64,000 nt of DNA from the NCBI GenBank assembly GCA_026126065.1, contig JAHCJY010000002.1, forward strand, positions 620,001 to 684,000, given 5' to 3'. The translations under genes and the position numbers were made by a program. Shown here piece after piece: positions 23,288-32,023 of this stretch. The notes under the pieces are model-generated. The model did no database searches. It saw nothing but the letters and a program-made list of their open reading frames with translations, and was not told the DNA's origin. The stretch comes from Bauldia sp. (GTDB lineage Bacteria > Pseudomonadota > Alphaproteobacteria > Rhizobiales > Kaistiaceae). Numbering within the stretch: the stretch's first letter is position 1; each line of letters starts with the position of its first letter.

Positions 23288-23808
23288 TGCCCGCTACCGC
23301 CACCAGCGACCTCGACGTCACCCTCCCCTCCGACACCGAAATCCGGATGACCCGCTCCTTCGCCGCGCCGCCGCGGCTCGTCTGGGCGGCGTTCACCGAG
23401 CCGGACCTGATGCAGCAATGGATGACCGGCCCGTCCGGCTGGGTGCTGAAGGTGATCGGCGGCGACGTCCGCGTCGGCGCGTCCTACCGGCTCGAATGGC
23501 ACCGCGCGAGCGACGGCGCGACCATGGGAGCGGGCGGGGTCTATCTCGAGGTGCGGAAGCCCGAGCGGCTTTCGTGCTCCGAACGGTTCGACGACCCCTG
23601 GTATCCGGGCGAGGCCATCAACTCATACGATCTCGAGGCGCGCGGCGCAGGCACCATCCTGCACCAGCACTTCCGGTATGAGTCGAAGGCGGCCCGCGAC
23701 ATGGCCCTGTCGTCCCACATGGATGACGGCATGCGCGAGAGCTACCGCCGCCTCGACGGAATCCTCGCCGAGGCCATCGCCCGCGAGGCCGGAACCCTCG
23801 GCGCCTGA
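23287..23808 (+). CDS. SRPBCC / AHSA1-domain protein
   Basis: 173 residues, start overlapping the arsR stop. The START-like lipid/small-molecule-binding fold is shown by IRMTRSFAAPPRLVWAAFTE, then PDLMQQWMTGPSGWVL, GGDVRVGASYRLEW and the C-terminal helix HMDDGMRESYRRLDGILAEA. Many ArsR-SRPBCC pairs occur in alphaproteobacteria; the SRPBCC protein may bind the ligand that the circuit senses. Functions in this group are mostly unknown. It is followed after 44 bp by a GyrI-like protein, giving a three-gene unit. Confidence 0.88.
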   Translation: MPATATSDLDVTLPSDTEIRMTRSFAAPPRLVWAAFTEPDLMQQWMTGPSGWVLKVIGGDVRVGASYRLEWHRASDGATMGAGGVYLEVRKPERLSCSERFDDPWYPGEAINSYDLEARGAGTILHQHFRYESKAARDMALSSHMDDGMRESYRRLDGILAEAIAREAGTLGA

Positions 23809-23852
23809 CCGCCCCCTCCTTTCTCAATCCATCGAACGCCGGAGACTGACCC

Positions 23853-24329
23853 ATGACCGCAAGCGCCGCGAAGCCGAGCTTCACCATCGGCCCCGCCAGC
23901 GTCGTCACCGTAGCCGCCCAGCCCGTGGCGCTCGTCTCCCGGGATATCGGCTTTGCCGAAATCCCCGCGACCCAGCAGTCCGCGAGCGCCCTGGTCAACG
24001 CCGCAACCAAGGCCCAGGACGTCGGCGGGGGCGCACCGTTCACGCGCTTCGCCATGCTGCCCGGCGGCGGGATGCGGTACGAGCCTGGCTCGTTCGTCTC
24101 GGGTCCGTTCAAGTCCGACGGCGACGTGAAGGCGGATGCGCTGCCCGCCGGCAGAGCCGCCCACCTGACGCTGAAGGGCGACTTCTCGGGCCTCGCCGAA
24201 GCGTGGCCGGCGCTGATGGAATGGGCGGCGTCGGAGAAGCTGGGGCTCGCGGGCGTCAACTGGGAGGTCTACGCGCCGAACGCCGACCTTTCGCGCCAGG
24301 AGACGCGGCTCTACACCCTCCTCGCCTGA
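23853..24329 (+). CDS. GyrI-like (AraC effector-binding) domain protein
   Basis: 158 residues, no signal peptide. The sequence fits a stand-alone GyrI-like ligand-binding domain: an N-terminal strand with TVAAQPVALVSRDIGFAEIP, a central GAPFTRFAMLPGGGMRYEPG, then a LPAGRAAHLTLKGDFSGLAE segment (the typical PGG.ya...h.Gpy.l motif) and a final GVNWEVYAPNADLSRQETRL strand. In GyrI-like proteins the helices flanking this motif form a hydrophobic pocket. Clustered with arsR and SRPBCC genes, it is probably part of a small-molecule response unit. Confidence 0.75.
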   Translation: MTASAAKPSFTIGPASVVTVAAQPVALVSRDIGFAEIPATQQSASALVNAATKAQDVGGGAPFTRFAMLPGGGMRYEPGSFVSGPFKSDGDVKADALPAGRAAHLTLKGDFSGLAEAWPALMEWAASEKLGLAGVNWEVYAPNADLSRQETRLYTLLA

Positions 24330-24410
24330 CAAAGGCGCGACGGGAGCCCGGACGGGAAACCGTCAGGGGCCCGGGATCGTTGCCGCTCCGGGCGCGTGCG
24401 GGAGCGAACG

Positions 24411-25655
24411 ATGGCCGACTATGGCGTGGTGGTGGTTGGCGCGGGTGCGGCGGGCATCGCCGCGGGCCGCGCGCTCAAGGAGGCCGGCGCCTCCTTCCTG
24501 ATCGTCGAGGCCCGTGATCGCATCGGCGGCCGTGCGTACACCGTGCCCGGCCCCGACGGGGCTGCCATAGACCTTGGATGCGGGTGGCTCCATTCCGCCG
24601 AGGAAAACCCGTGGTCGAACATCGCGATGGACGCCGGGGTGGCGATCGACCGGACGCCACCGCCGTGGATGCGGATGGCCGTCCCGAAGGGGGCGCCGAC
24701 GCCGAAGGAGATCGCCGCCACCGCCGCGCTCCGCGCCTTCCGCCAGCACCTCGACGGCGCGGCGAAGCACGGCATCGAGGACCCGCCCGCCTCGCACTTC
24801 ATCCCGCCCGGCGAACCGTACGCGGGACTCCTCGATGCGGTCAGTACGTTCTATTCCGGCACGGAGCTACGGAACGTCTCGGTCCGCGACCTCGCCCGCT
24901 TCGAGGATACCGGCGTCAACTGGCGTGTCGCGACCGGCTATGGCGCGCTGATCGCCGGCCACGGCGCGGACTTGCCCGTCCGCCTCGCGACGCCGGTCCG
25001 CCGCATCGACCACTCCGGCCCCGGGATCCGCGTCGAAACGGACTCCGGCACGATCTCTGCCCGCGCGGTGATCGTCACGGTCGCGACCGCCCTCCTCGCG
25101 GCGGAACGGATCGCGTTCTCGCCCGCCCTGCCGGACAAGGCATCGGCGGCCGCCGGCCTGCCCCTCGGCCTTGCCGACAAGCTGTACCTGGCGCTTCCCG
25201 ATGCGGAGTCATTCACCGCGGAAACGCGCCTGTTCGGCAGCGTCGAGCGCGCGGAGACCGCCGCGTACCATTTCCGCCCTTTCGGCCGCCCGCTGGTCGA
25301 GGCGTATTTTGGCGGCGCATTCGCACACCAGCTGGAAAGCGCAGGCGAGGAAGCCTTCGTCGATTTGGCCCGGACTGAACTCGCGGCCCGCTTCGGGGCG
25401 GACTTTGCCCGCCGCCTCCATCCCGTCGCGCTGCATCGCTGGGCCACCGACGAATGGGCCGGCGGCTCCTACTCCTGCGCTCTCCCGGGACACGCTGACG
25501 ACCGCGCGATCCTCGCGACGCCGGTGGACGAGCGCCTGTTCTTCGCCGGCGAAGCCTGCTCGGTGCGCAGCTACTCGACCGCCCATGGCGCGTACGAGAC
25601 GGGCCTTGCCGCCGCGGCCGGCGCGCTTGCAGCGGTCGAAAGCCGCCCGCGGTGA
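24411..25655 (+). CDS. Flavin-containing amine oxidase family protein
   Basis: 414 residues from ATG 24411 (GGGAG upstream; the frame opens 15 bp earlier at a GTG). FAD-dependent oxidase of the monoamine/polyamine oxidase group. Seen: the dinucleotide-binding motif VVVGAGAAGIAAGRALKEAG with following Glu (VEARDRIGGRAYT), the flavin-contact GCGWLHS, the central substrate domain, VIVTVATALLAAERIAF and the C-terminal FAD motif LFFAGEACSVRSYSTAHGAY. The substrate cannot be read from sequence. There is no Tat or Sec signal, so it should be cytoplasmic. It is convergent with the single-helix membrane protein gene, a palindrome lying between them. Confidence 0.87.
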   Translation: MADYGVVVVGAGAAGIAAGRALKEAGASFLIVEARDRIGGRAYTVPGPDGAAIDLGCGWLHSAEENPWSNIAMDAGVAIDRTPPPWMRMAVPKGAPTPKEIAATAALRAFRQHLDGAAKHGIEDPPASHFIPPGEPYAGLLDAVSTFYSGTELRNVSVRDLARFEDTGVNWRVATGYGALIAGHGADLPVRLATPVRRIDHSGPGIRVETDSGTISARAVIVTVATALLAAERIAFSPALPDKASAAAGLPLGLADKLYLALPDAESFTAETRLFGSVERAETAAYHFRPFGRPLVEAYFGGAFAHQLESAGEEAFVDLARTELAARFGADFARRLHPVALHRWATDEWAGGSYSCALPGHADDRAILATPVDERLFFAGEACSVRSYSTAHGAYETGLAAAAGALAAVESRPR

Positions 25656-25706
25656 CTTCCCAAGGTGCGTTTGCGGGCCGGAGCCTGAGGCTTCACGCGC
25701 CGTTGC

Positions 25707-25730
25707 CCCTCGCCCCGTTCGGGGAGAGGG
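25707..25730. terminator. Bidirectional hairpin between convergent genes
   Basis: CCCTCGCCCCG and CGGGGAGAGGG pair around TT with one mismatch, between the convergent amine oxidase and membrane protein genes. The CCCCG-TT-CGGGG core is a common intergenic palindrome in GC-rich alphaproteobacteria. Confidence 0.5.
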
Positions 25731-25766
25731 AACCCGACGCACGTTGGAGAATGCGGCTCGGTGGGG

Positions 25767-26171
25767 CTAGGGAGGCGCCGGCGCCGCAGCCCCGCCGGCG
25801 ATCCGGAACTGTCCGGAGACCCGCATCGTCGTGGTGTCGACAAGCACCGTCACGAGGTCGTTGCCGTCACGGAAGGCCAGTGTCATCACGGTTCCGGTGA
25901 CATTGGTCGACAGGAGTTCGGCCCCCGCCGGCAGGCCCACGCTCTCCGCGCTCACCTCGCCCATCGGCACTGTGGCGCCAAGGGTGGCTTCGGCCCCTTC
26001 GTTCGACGGCTGCTGGATGAAGAACCGGTAGACGATCGCAAACATCACCGCGGCAATGCCGAGCGCCAGCGTCGAGCCGCCGATCACCATAAGGCGCCGG
26101 AGCCGCTTCTGGACGCGAAGCATCGCCGGATCGAGCGGCTTCTCGTCGTCGTCGAACTGGCTTGAACTCAT
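25767..26171 (-). CDS. Single-pass membrane protein, DUF6476-like
   Basis: 134 residues. A short acidic cytoplasmic N terminus and a basic stretch (VQKRLRRLM) precede one membrane helix (VIGGSTLALGIAAVMFAIVY). The periplasmic part ends in a beta-rich domain (LPAGAELLSTNVTGTVMTLA, then a DLVTVLVDTTTMRVSGQFRI strand pair). This architecture matches small alphaproteobacterial membrane proteins of the DUF6476 type; the family name is tentative. No function is known. Convergent with the amine oxidase and divergent from gnd. Confidence 0.6.
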   Translation of the reverse strand: MSSSQFDDDEKPLDPAMLRVQKRLRRLMVIGGSTLALGIAAVMFAIVYRFFIQQPSNEGAEATLGATVPMGEVSAESVGLPAGAELLSTNVTGTVMTLAFRDGNDLVTVLVDTTTMRVSGQFRIAGGAAAPAPP

Positions 26172-26354
26172 GGTTTTCCGCGGGATCGCAACGCGACCGG
26201 GCTGGGCCGAGCGCTTCCCCTAGTGGAGGTATGCCGAGCGGTCAACGCTGCCGCCCGCGGCTTTCGCGCCCGCAGGGGTAGGGACTCGGGATGGGGATAG
26301 TTACAGTGTGAGGCGTGTTGCCGCAGAGTATTGCCGCCAGAGAGGATACCAACG

Positions 26355-27359
26355 ATGCGCTTCGGAATGATCGGCCTTGGCCGCATGGGTGGCGGCCTCG
26401 CGCGACGAGCGATCCGCGGCGGGCATGAATGCGTGGGATTCGATCCCGATCCGAGAATGGTCTCCGACCTCGCTGACGCCGGCGGCAAAGGAGCGGCGTC
26501 GCTCGCGGAACTGGTCGCGGCGCTCGAAACCCCGCGCGTGGTGTGGGTGATGGTGCCGGACAAGGTGACCGGCCGGGTGATCGACGACCTCCGCCTGCTC
26601 CTTTCGCCAGGCGACGTCATCATCGATGGCGGCAACAGCAATTTCCGCCATTCGGTCGACCGTGGCGAGGCGCTCGATGCCGAGCAGATCCACTTCGTCG
26701 ACGTCGGCACGTCCGGGGGCGTCTTCGGCCTCGAGCGCGGCTTCTGCCTCATGGTCGGCGGCCAGCCGGAGGTGGTGGCCGGCCTCGCCCCGCTGTTCGA
26801 CACCCTCGTTGCCGGCTACGCCTCCGCGCCACGCTCGCGCGGCCGGACGGGCGACCCGACCTCGGCGGAGAACGGCTGGCTCCATTGCGGCCAGGTCGGC
26901 GCCGGTCATTTCGCGAAGATGATCCACAACGGCATCGAATACGGGATGATGGCCGCCATGGCGGAAGGGATGAACCTTCTCGCCCACGCCAACCAGGAGG
27001 GCGCCGATCCCGCCGATATTTCGGCCGGCTCCGGCCTCCCCTATTACCGCTTCAACTTCGACCTGCCGGAGCTCGCGGAATTGTGGCGGCGCGGCAGCGT
27101 GATCTCGTCCTGGCTCCTCGACCTGACCGCGAATGCGCTCCGCGAGGATCCCTCGCTCGACAGCTATGCCGGCAGCGTCGGCGATTCCGGCGAAGGCCGG
27201 TGGACCGCACGCGCCGCCATCGATCTCGGCGTCCCCGCGCACGTCCTCTCTGCTTCGCTGTTCGACCGCTTCTCCTCGCGCGGCAATGGCAGCGTTGCCA
27301 ACAAACTCCTGTCGGCCATGCGAAAGCAGTTCGGCGGCCATGTGGAAGTGAAGCCATGA
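26355..27359 (+). CDS. gnd: 6-phosphogluconate dehydrogenase (decarboxylating), short type
   Basis: 334 residues from ATG 26355. Oxidises 6-phosphogluconate to ribulose 5-phosphate and CO2, making NAD(P)H. Seen: the Rossmann motif [25 protein letters not shown], the family motif [12 protein letters not shown], substrate-binding [20 protein letters not shown] and the catalytic [15 protein letters not shown] (Lys and Asn). The enzyme is of the short (YqeC-type) class, about 330 residues, rather than the 470-residue Gnd; short forms often prefer NAD. The residue after the second strand of the Rossmann fold is Asp (CVGFDPD), which supports NAD preference. The stop overlaps the zwf start (ATGA). 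Confidence 0.92.
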   Translation: MRFGMIGLGRMGGGLARRAIRGGHECVGFDPDPRMVSDLADAGGKGAASLAELVAALETPRVVWVMVPDKVTGRVIDDLRLLLSPGDVIIDGGNSNFRHSVDRGEALDAEQIHFVDVGTSGGVFGLERGFCLMVGGQPEVVAGLAPLFDTLVAGYASAPRSRGRTGDPTSAENGWLHCGQVGAGHFAKMIHNGIEYGMMAAMAEGMNLLAHANQEGADPADISAGSGLPYYRFNFDLPELAELWRRGSVISSWLLDLTANALREDPSLDSYAGSVGDSGEGRWTARAAIDLGVPAHVLSASLFDRFSSRGNGSVANKLLSAMRKQFGGHVEVKP

Positions 27360-28765
27360 TCCAGGAACGCGCCGACGCCCTTGTCCTCTTCGGCATCACC
27401 GGCGACCTCGCCGCCAAGAAACTCATCCCGGCGCTCTATCGGCTCACGCGCCGTGGCCACCTGCCCGGCCGCGTGGTGGGCGTCGCCTCGACGGAGTGGA
27501 CCGTGGAGCAGTTGCGCGAGCACGCGCATGAGGCGCTGGTGAAGGCCGCCGTCGAGATCGACGAGAAGGTCTTTTCGGAGCTCGCCGCGGTCCTCCACTA
27601 CGTACCGGGCGACTATCGCGACGAGGACACCTACCGCCGCCTGTCCCTCGAACTCGATGGCATCACGACGCCGGTCTGCTATCTCGCGATCCCGCCGTCG
27701 ATGTTTCCGGTGGTCACGAAGGGCCTTGCCTCGATCGAGGCCACCCGCCAGGGCCGCCTGGTGCTGGAGAAGCCGTTCGGCCGCGATCTGCGCTCGGCGA
27801 TCGAGCTGAACCAGATGCTGCATCAGGTCTTCCGCGAGGACTCGATCTTCCGCATCGACCACTTCCTCGGCAAGGAGCCGGTCCAGAACCTCCTCGTCTT
27901 CCGCTTCGCGAACTCGATCCTCGAGCCGCTGTGGAACCGGCACTATGTCGACAGCGTCCACATCACGATGGCCGAGGATTTCGGCGTCGAGGGAAGAGGC
28001 GCCTTCTATGACAGCGTCGGCGCACTCCGCGACGTGGTGCAGAACCACCTCCTCCAGATCGTGTCGCTGCTGGCGATGGAGCCGCCCGTGTCGGACCAGC
28101 CGGACGCCCTCCGCGACGAGCGCGCCAAGGTGCTCGCCGCCATGCAGCCCTTCGACCCTGCGAAAGCCGTGCGCGGCCAGTATGACGGCTACCGCAAGGA
28201 GGATGGCGTCGCCGCGAAGTCCGACACCGAGACCTTCGTCGCACTGCGGGCCGAGATCGATTCCTGGCGCTGGGCCGGCGTGCCCTGGTACATCGTCGCC
28301 GGAAAGTACTTGCCGCAGACACGGACGGAGGCGGTGGTGCGCTTCAGGAAGCCGCCGCGGCCGCTCTTCACCGACCCGTCCGACGCGCCGATGCCGAACT
28401 ACCTCCGCTTCGAGATGAAGCCGCGCGACCAGATCACGCTCAGCCTCCAGGCCAAGCGGCCCGGCAACGCGATGGTGAGCCAGTCGGTGGCCCTCGAAGT
28501 CATCGAGGATGCCAAGCGCCGCGGCTCGCGCGAAGCCTATGAACGGCTCCTCGACGATGCGCTCCACGGCGACCCGCGGCGGTTCGCCCGCCAGGACAGC
28601 GTCGAGGCGGCGTGGCGCATCGTGGATCCGGTCCTCACCCATGGCGGCAAGGTCCAGCCCTACTTCAAGGGCAGCTGGGGCCCGCCTGCGGCGGAACCCT
28701 ATCTCGACCGCGCCATGATCGACGAGGCGGACAGGATCCAGGAACGGGACCTCGCCGCAGAGTGA
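27356..28765 (+). CDS. zwf: Glucose-6-phosphate 1-dehydrogenase
   Basis: 469 residues, start ATG overlapping the gnd stop. Oxidises glucose 6-phosphate to 6-phosphogluconolactone, feeding the oxidative pentose phosphate and Entner-Doudoroff pathways. Seen: the nucleotide motif [20 protein letters not shown], the [11 protein letters not shown] segment and the family signature [20 protein letters not shown] with catalytic His and Lys. The C-terminal domain ([19 protein letters not shown] and [20 protein letters not shown]) is complete. The stop overlaps the pgl start, so gnd-zwf-pgl is a tightly coupled operon. Confidence 0.95.
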   Translation: MIQERADALVLFGITGDLAAKKLIPALYRLTRRGHLPGRVVGVASTEWTVEQLREHAHEALVKAAVEIDEKVFSELAAVLHYVPGDYRDEDTYRRLSLELDGITTPVCYLAIPPSMFPVVTKGLASIEATRQGRLVLEKPFGRDLRSAIELNQMLHQVFREDSIFRIDHFLGKEPVQNLLVFRFANSILEPLWNRHYVDSVHITMAEDFGVEGRGAFYDSVGALRDVVQNHLLQIVSLLAMEPPVSDQPDALRDERAKVLAAMQPFDPAKAVRGQYDGYRKEDGVAAKSDTETFVALRAEIDSWRWAGVPWYIVAGKYLPQTRTEAVVRFRKPPRPLFTDPSDAPMPNYLRFEMKPRDQITLSLQAKRPGNAMVSQSVALEVIEDAKRRGSREAYERLLDDALHGDPRRFARQDSVEAAWRIVDPVLTHGGKVQPYFKGSWGPPAAEPYLDRAMIDEADRIQERDLAAE

Positions 28766-29436
28766 CCGCGCAGCCGCTCGAACTCGTGGCGTCTGCGGAT
28801 ACCGCCGGCGCGGCGGCCCGCATCATCGTGGACACGCTCCGAGGCGCCACGGCCGACGGCAGGCGCGCGTCGTTCGCCGTCAGCGGCGGCGACACGCCCG
28901 GGCACGCTTTCGCACGGCTCCGGACCGCGGACCTCGACTGGAGCCTGGTGGATGTCTTCCAGGTCGACGAGCGCGTGGCTCCGGCCGGACACCCGGCGCG
29001 CAACCTGACGCGCCTCTCCGAGGTGTTCCTGTCGCGTCTTCCGGTGGTCTCCCACCCGATGCCGGTCCTCGCCACCCATCTCCCCAGGGCCGCCGGCGAC
29101 TACGCCGACACGTTGCCGGCCGCCTTCGACCTCATCCAGCTCGGGCTTGGCGCCGACGGCCACACCGCGTCCCTGGTTCCCGGCGATCCGGTTCTCAACG
29201 CGGTCGCCGATGTCGCCGTCTCGGCGCCCTACCCGCCCGGCCCCGACGCCCGCCAGCGGATGACGCTGACCTATCCCGCCATCAACCGCGCCGGGATGAT
29301 CCTCTGGATGGTCACCGGCGCTTCCAAGCGCGATGCCCTTGCGGCCCTCCTGTCCGGCGAGGCAGACATACCCGGCAATCGCGTCCGGCGCGATCGGGCC
29401 ATCGTCGTGGCCGACGACGCCGCCCTCGGGCGCTGA
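28762..29436 (+). CDS. pgl: 6-phosphogluconolactonase
   Basis: 224 residues from GTG 28762, overlapping the zwf stop by four bases. Hydrolyses 6-phosphogluconolactone. Seen: [37 protein letters not shown], the conserved [20 protein letters not shown] and [13 protein letters not shown] with the final ASKRDAL. Together with zwf and gnd it completes the oxidative pentose phosphate branch in one operon. A pseudouridine synthase gene follows 17 bp later and may be co-transcribed. Confidence 0.92.
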   Translation: MTAQPLELVASADTAGAAARIIVDTLRGATADGRRASFAVSGGDTPGHAFARLRTADLDWSLVDVFQVDERVAPAGHPARNLTRLSEVFLSRLPVVSHPMPVLATHLPRAAGDYADTLPAAFDLIQLGLGADGHTASLVPGDPVLNAVADVAVSAPYPPGPDARQRMTLTYPAINRAGMILWMVTGASKRDALAALLSGEADIPGNRVRRDRAIVVADDAALGR

Positions 29437-29453
29437 AGAGGCAGAGCATAGCC

Positions 29454-30497
29454 ATGGCGAGCGAGGACGAGGGCGGCACGGCCCGCACCGTGACCGTTGC
29501 CGAAGCGCAGGCAGGCATGCGGCTCGACGCGTTCCTGCCGGCCGCCGTCGAGGGTCTCAGCCGCGTCCGCGCCAAGGCGCTCATTCTCGACGGACAGGTC
29601 ACAATCGGCGGGCGCACGGTGAGCGAAGCCAAGCACGCGGTGCGGACAGGGGAGACCGTCACGGTCACCGTCCCGCCGCCCGAGCCGGCCGAGCCCGAGG
29701 GCGAGGCGATCCCGCTCGATATCGTCCACGAGGACGACGACCTCATCGTCATCGACAAACCCGCCGGGCTCGTCGTCCATCCGGCGCCCGGTCACCATGG
29801 CGGCACGCTCGTCAACGCCCTCATCGCGCACTGCGGCGATACCCTTTCGGGGATCGGCGGCGTCCGCCGGCCGGGTATCGTCCACCGCCTCGACAAGGAG
29901 ACGACCGGCCTCCTCGTCGCCGCCAAGAACGACGCCGCCCATCGCGGGCTTGCCGCCCAGTTCGCCGAGCACGGCCGCGACGGCGGTCCACTGGTGCGCG
30001 GCTACAAGGCGCTCGTCTGGGGCGTGCCCACGCCGCTGAAGGGCACCGTCGAGGGCGCCATCGCGCGATCGACGAAGAACCGCAAGAAGATGGCCGTCGC
30101 CAAGGATGACAACCCGCACGCCCGCGAGGCTGTGACCCACTACCTCGTCGAGGAGACGTTCGGGCCCAGAGGCGCACCGATCGCCTCGCTCCTGTCGCTC
30201 GAACTCGAGACCGGCCGAACGCACCAGATCCGCGTCCACCTCGCCGCGATCGGCCACCCCGTGATGGGCGATCCGGAATACGGGGCCGGGATGGCGACCA
30301 AGGCGGCGAAGCTGCCCGAGCCCGCTCAGTCTCTCGTCCGCGCCTTCCATCGCCAGGCGCTGCACGCCTTCCTCCTCGGCTTCGAGCATCCGCTCACCGG
30401 CGAGGAGATGCAGTTCGAGGCAGAGCCGCCAGCGGACATGGCGGCGATCATCGCGGCGCTGCGCCAGATGAATGGTCCGGCGCCGCGACGCGGCTGA
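29454..30497 (+). CDS. RluA/RluD family 23S rRNA pseudouridine synthase
   Basis: 347 residues. An N-terminal S4 RNA-binding domain (MRLDAFLPAAVEGLSRVRAK, then ALILDGQVTIGG) is followed by the RluA-type catalytic domain: LIVIDKPAGLVVHPAPGHHG, the active-site GIVHRLDKETTGLLVAAK with the catalytic Asp, and the C-terminal LLSLELETGRTHQIRVHLAA plus IGHPVMGD. It converts uridines in 23S rRNA to pseudouridine. The S4 domain and length suggest RluD, but RluC cannot be excluded. It follows pgl closely. A 9-bp-stem hairpin lies after it. Confidence 0.9.
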   Translation: MASEDEGGTARTVTVAEAQAGMRLDAFLPAAVEGLSRVRAKALILDGQVTIGGRTVSEAKHAVRTGETVTVTVPPPEPAEPEGEAIPLDIVHEDDDLIVIDKPAGLVVHPAPGHHGGTLVNALIAHCGDTLSGIGGVRRPGIVHRLDKETTGLLVAAKNDAAHRGLAAQFAEHGRDGGPLVRGYKALVWGVPTPLKGTVEGAIARSTKNRKKMAVAKDDNPHAREAVTHYLVEETFGPRGAPIASLLSLELETGRTHQIRVHLAAIGHPVMGDPEYGAGMATKAAKLPEPAQSLVRAFHRQALHAFLLGFEHPLTGEEMQFEAEPPADMAAIIAALRQMNGPAPRRG

Positions 30498-30538
30498 ACC
30501 GGAACCGGTCCGCGGGAACGGCCTCGGCGGGCCCGGAA

Positions 30539-30564
30539 TGGCGCGGGGCAACCGTCCCGCGCCA
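30539..30564. terminator. Bidirectional terminator hairpin
   Basis: TGGCGCGGG and CCCGCGCCA form a 9-bp perfect stem with an 8-base loop, between the convergent pseudouridine synthase and PepSY-like genes. Confidence 0.55.
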
Positions 30565-30580
30565 CGATGCGAGCCGGTGG

Positions 30581-31075
30581 CTAGTCGCGGGTCATCGTCA
30601 TGATGGTGAAGAAGCCATCCATCTTGATGTCGAACTGGCCATTCGAGCACGCGACATCGTCGAGTTCGTACATATCGGCCGTTTCCTTCTCGACACCAGC
30701 TTCTGGATTGATCTCGCAGCCGAGGTGTGAGAGCACCGCCGCGATCGCTTCGATCTCCGCCGGAGTTGCCATGATTGCCGGCGCGCCCATTGCGTCGATG
30801 GGGCCGTCAAAGGTCAACGACCGGATGTTGTAGTCCGCGTCGAGCTTGATGTCGTACTGGCCGAACGCGCAGATGGTGTCGTCGACCTCGAAGATGCCGG
30901 CGTCCTCTTCCCATTCCACGATCGTATCCTCGCGGAGTTCGCATCCGAAGACACCGATCGCCGCGTCGATCAGCGTCCTCTGTTCGTCAGTCGCTTCGAT
31001 CTCGGCGACGTGCTGCGCGAAGACCGGAGTGGCAACGAGTGCAATCGCAGCAATGGCTGCGGCTATGCGTGTCAT
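30581..31075 (-). CDS. Secreted protein with two tandem PepSY-like units
   Basis: 164 residues from ATG 31075, with AAGGAG seven bases upstream. A signal peptide (AAIAAIALVATPVFAQ) precedes two units of about 60 residues that align with each other: IGVFGCELREDTIVEWEED, then FEVDDTICAFGQYDIKLDAD in the first; LSHLGCEINPEAGVEKETAD, then YELDDVACSNGQFDIKMDGF in the second. Each has a GCE cysteine, a V-D-D-x-x-C cysteine and a G-Q-(Y/F)-D-I-K strand, so each probably holds its own disulphide. The fold resembles PepSY-type small periplasmic domains. The pI should be low (many Asp/Glu). No function is known. Confidence 0.65.
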   Translation of the reverse strand: MTRIAAAIAAIALVATPVFAQHVAEIEATDEQRTLIDAAIGVFGCELREDTIVEWEEDAGIFEVDDTICAFGQYDIKLDADYNIRSLTFDGPIDAMGAPAIMATPAEIEAIAAVLSHLGCEINPEAGVEKETADMYELDDVACSNGQFDIKMDGFFTIMTMTRD

Positions 31076-31303
31076 GTGTATCTCCTTCAAGGATTGATTG
31101 CTGACAGCTGTGTCGTATCACTCTCCAAAAACATGATATTGATGCTCATCAATAATGGCCCGGGAATCTGATATCTCGAATGGCTCCATTCGAGACTTCG
31201 TCGGAATCGGTCTATCGATCCTGAAAATGCGCTGCTAGCCTGTCGACCCTTGTACCGAGGCCGCATCGGGTGACGCCCGGCGGCGGGTCTGTGGAGGCAC
31301 GCC

Positions 31304-31615
31304 ATGAACCGTATCGCGCTGACTTCGGCAGTCCTTGCGGCATGCCTGGCCGCCGCAGCCTGCACACCAGGCCCCGCCGCCACGCCGACGTCCCTCACGG
31401 CAGGAGGTTCGCAGACCTTTCTGTGCCCGATCGACGGCGCGATCCGTATCGCCACGTTTGGATCCTACGTGGTCCTGACGACAGCGAATGGTATCTCCGA
31501 GACCTATACCGGCGCGATGCCGGCCTATTACGGCGCGGAGACCTCCCTCACATTCACCGGCTCCGGCGTCGTCTGGGCTGGCCTCGGAGCGCAGCAGACC
31601 TGCCCCCGCGCCTAG
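31304..31615 (+). CDS. MliC-like small lipoprotein (paralogue 1)
   Basis: 103 residues. A lipoprotein signal with lipobox AAAC (LAACLAAAACTPGP). The mature domain starts and ends with cysteines about 60 residues apart (FLCPIDG ... QQTCPRA), with alternating beta-strands and a PAYYGAETSLTF segment in between. This resembles the MliC/PliC domain, a beta-barrel lipoprotein closed by a disulphide that inhibits C-type lysozyme. It is the first of three tandem genes with the same design (31304, 31672, 32024), and a fourth is at 38267. Lysozyme inhibition is a family-level inference; the key inhibitory residues cannot be checked here. Confidence 0.6.
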   Translation: MNRIALTSAVLAACLAAAACTPGPAATPTSLTAGGSQTFLCPIDGAIRIATFGSYVVLTTANGISETYTGAMPAYYGAETSLTFTGSGVVWAGLGAQQTCPRA

Positions 31616-31671
31616 CCCCCGCATCGGGTAGGGCGGCCGGCACTCTCACCGTCCGGCCTCACCGGACCGGC

Positions 31672-32001
31672 ATGAAGCATCGCGCATTCGTTCCTGCGGT
31701 CGTGGCCGGCTGCATCGCGGCGGCCGGCTGCACGCCGGTCCCGGCTCCACCCATGGCCGCGCAACTCGACCACATCGTCATGGTGCTCGACTTCGACTGC
31801 ACCGGGGGCGGCGCGGTGTCGGCCAGGATCACCGGAACGAGGATCGAACTGTCGACATCGAGCGGGAGCAAAGTCTACACAGGGGCGCATCCGACCTATT
31901 TCGGCCACGAGGCATCGATCTCCTTCGATCGCGGATACAGTACGTTGGTCCTGGCCGCGGCCGGTGAACAGCAGACCTGCACGCTGACCGGAACAGGCTG
32001 A
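31672..32001 (+). CDS. MliC-like small lipoprotein (paralogue 2)
   Basis: 109 residues from ATG 31672. Lipobox AAGC (CIAAAGCTPVPAP). Mature domain bounded by FDCTGGG and QQTCTLT, 61 residues Cys to Cys, with the shared HPTYFGHEASISF segment. It shares a spacing pattern and end motif (QQTC) with the preceding gene, so the two are likely duplicates. It lies 56 bp after paralogue 1 and 22 bp before paralogue 3, same direction. Confidence 0.6.
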   Translation: MKHRAFVPAVVAGCIAAAGCTPVPAPPMAAQLDHIVMVLDFDCTGGGAVSARITGTRIELSTSSGSKVYTGAHPTYFGHEASISFDRGYSTLVLAAAGEQQTCTLTGTG

Positions 32002-32023
32002 CGTCAACCGCGGGGAACCGTCC

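Noticed and set aside
26543..27355. 271-codon extension upstream of zwf in the same frame
   Set aside because: It overlaps gnd in another frame and has no homology pattern; zwf begins normally at 27356.
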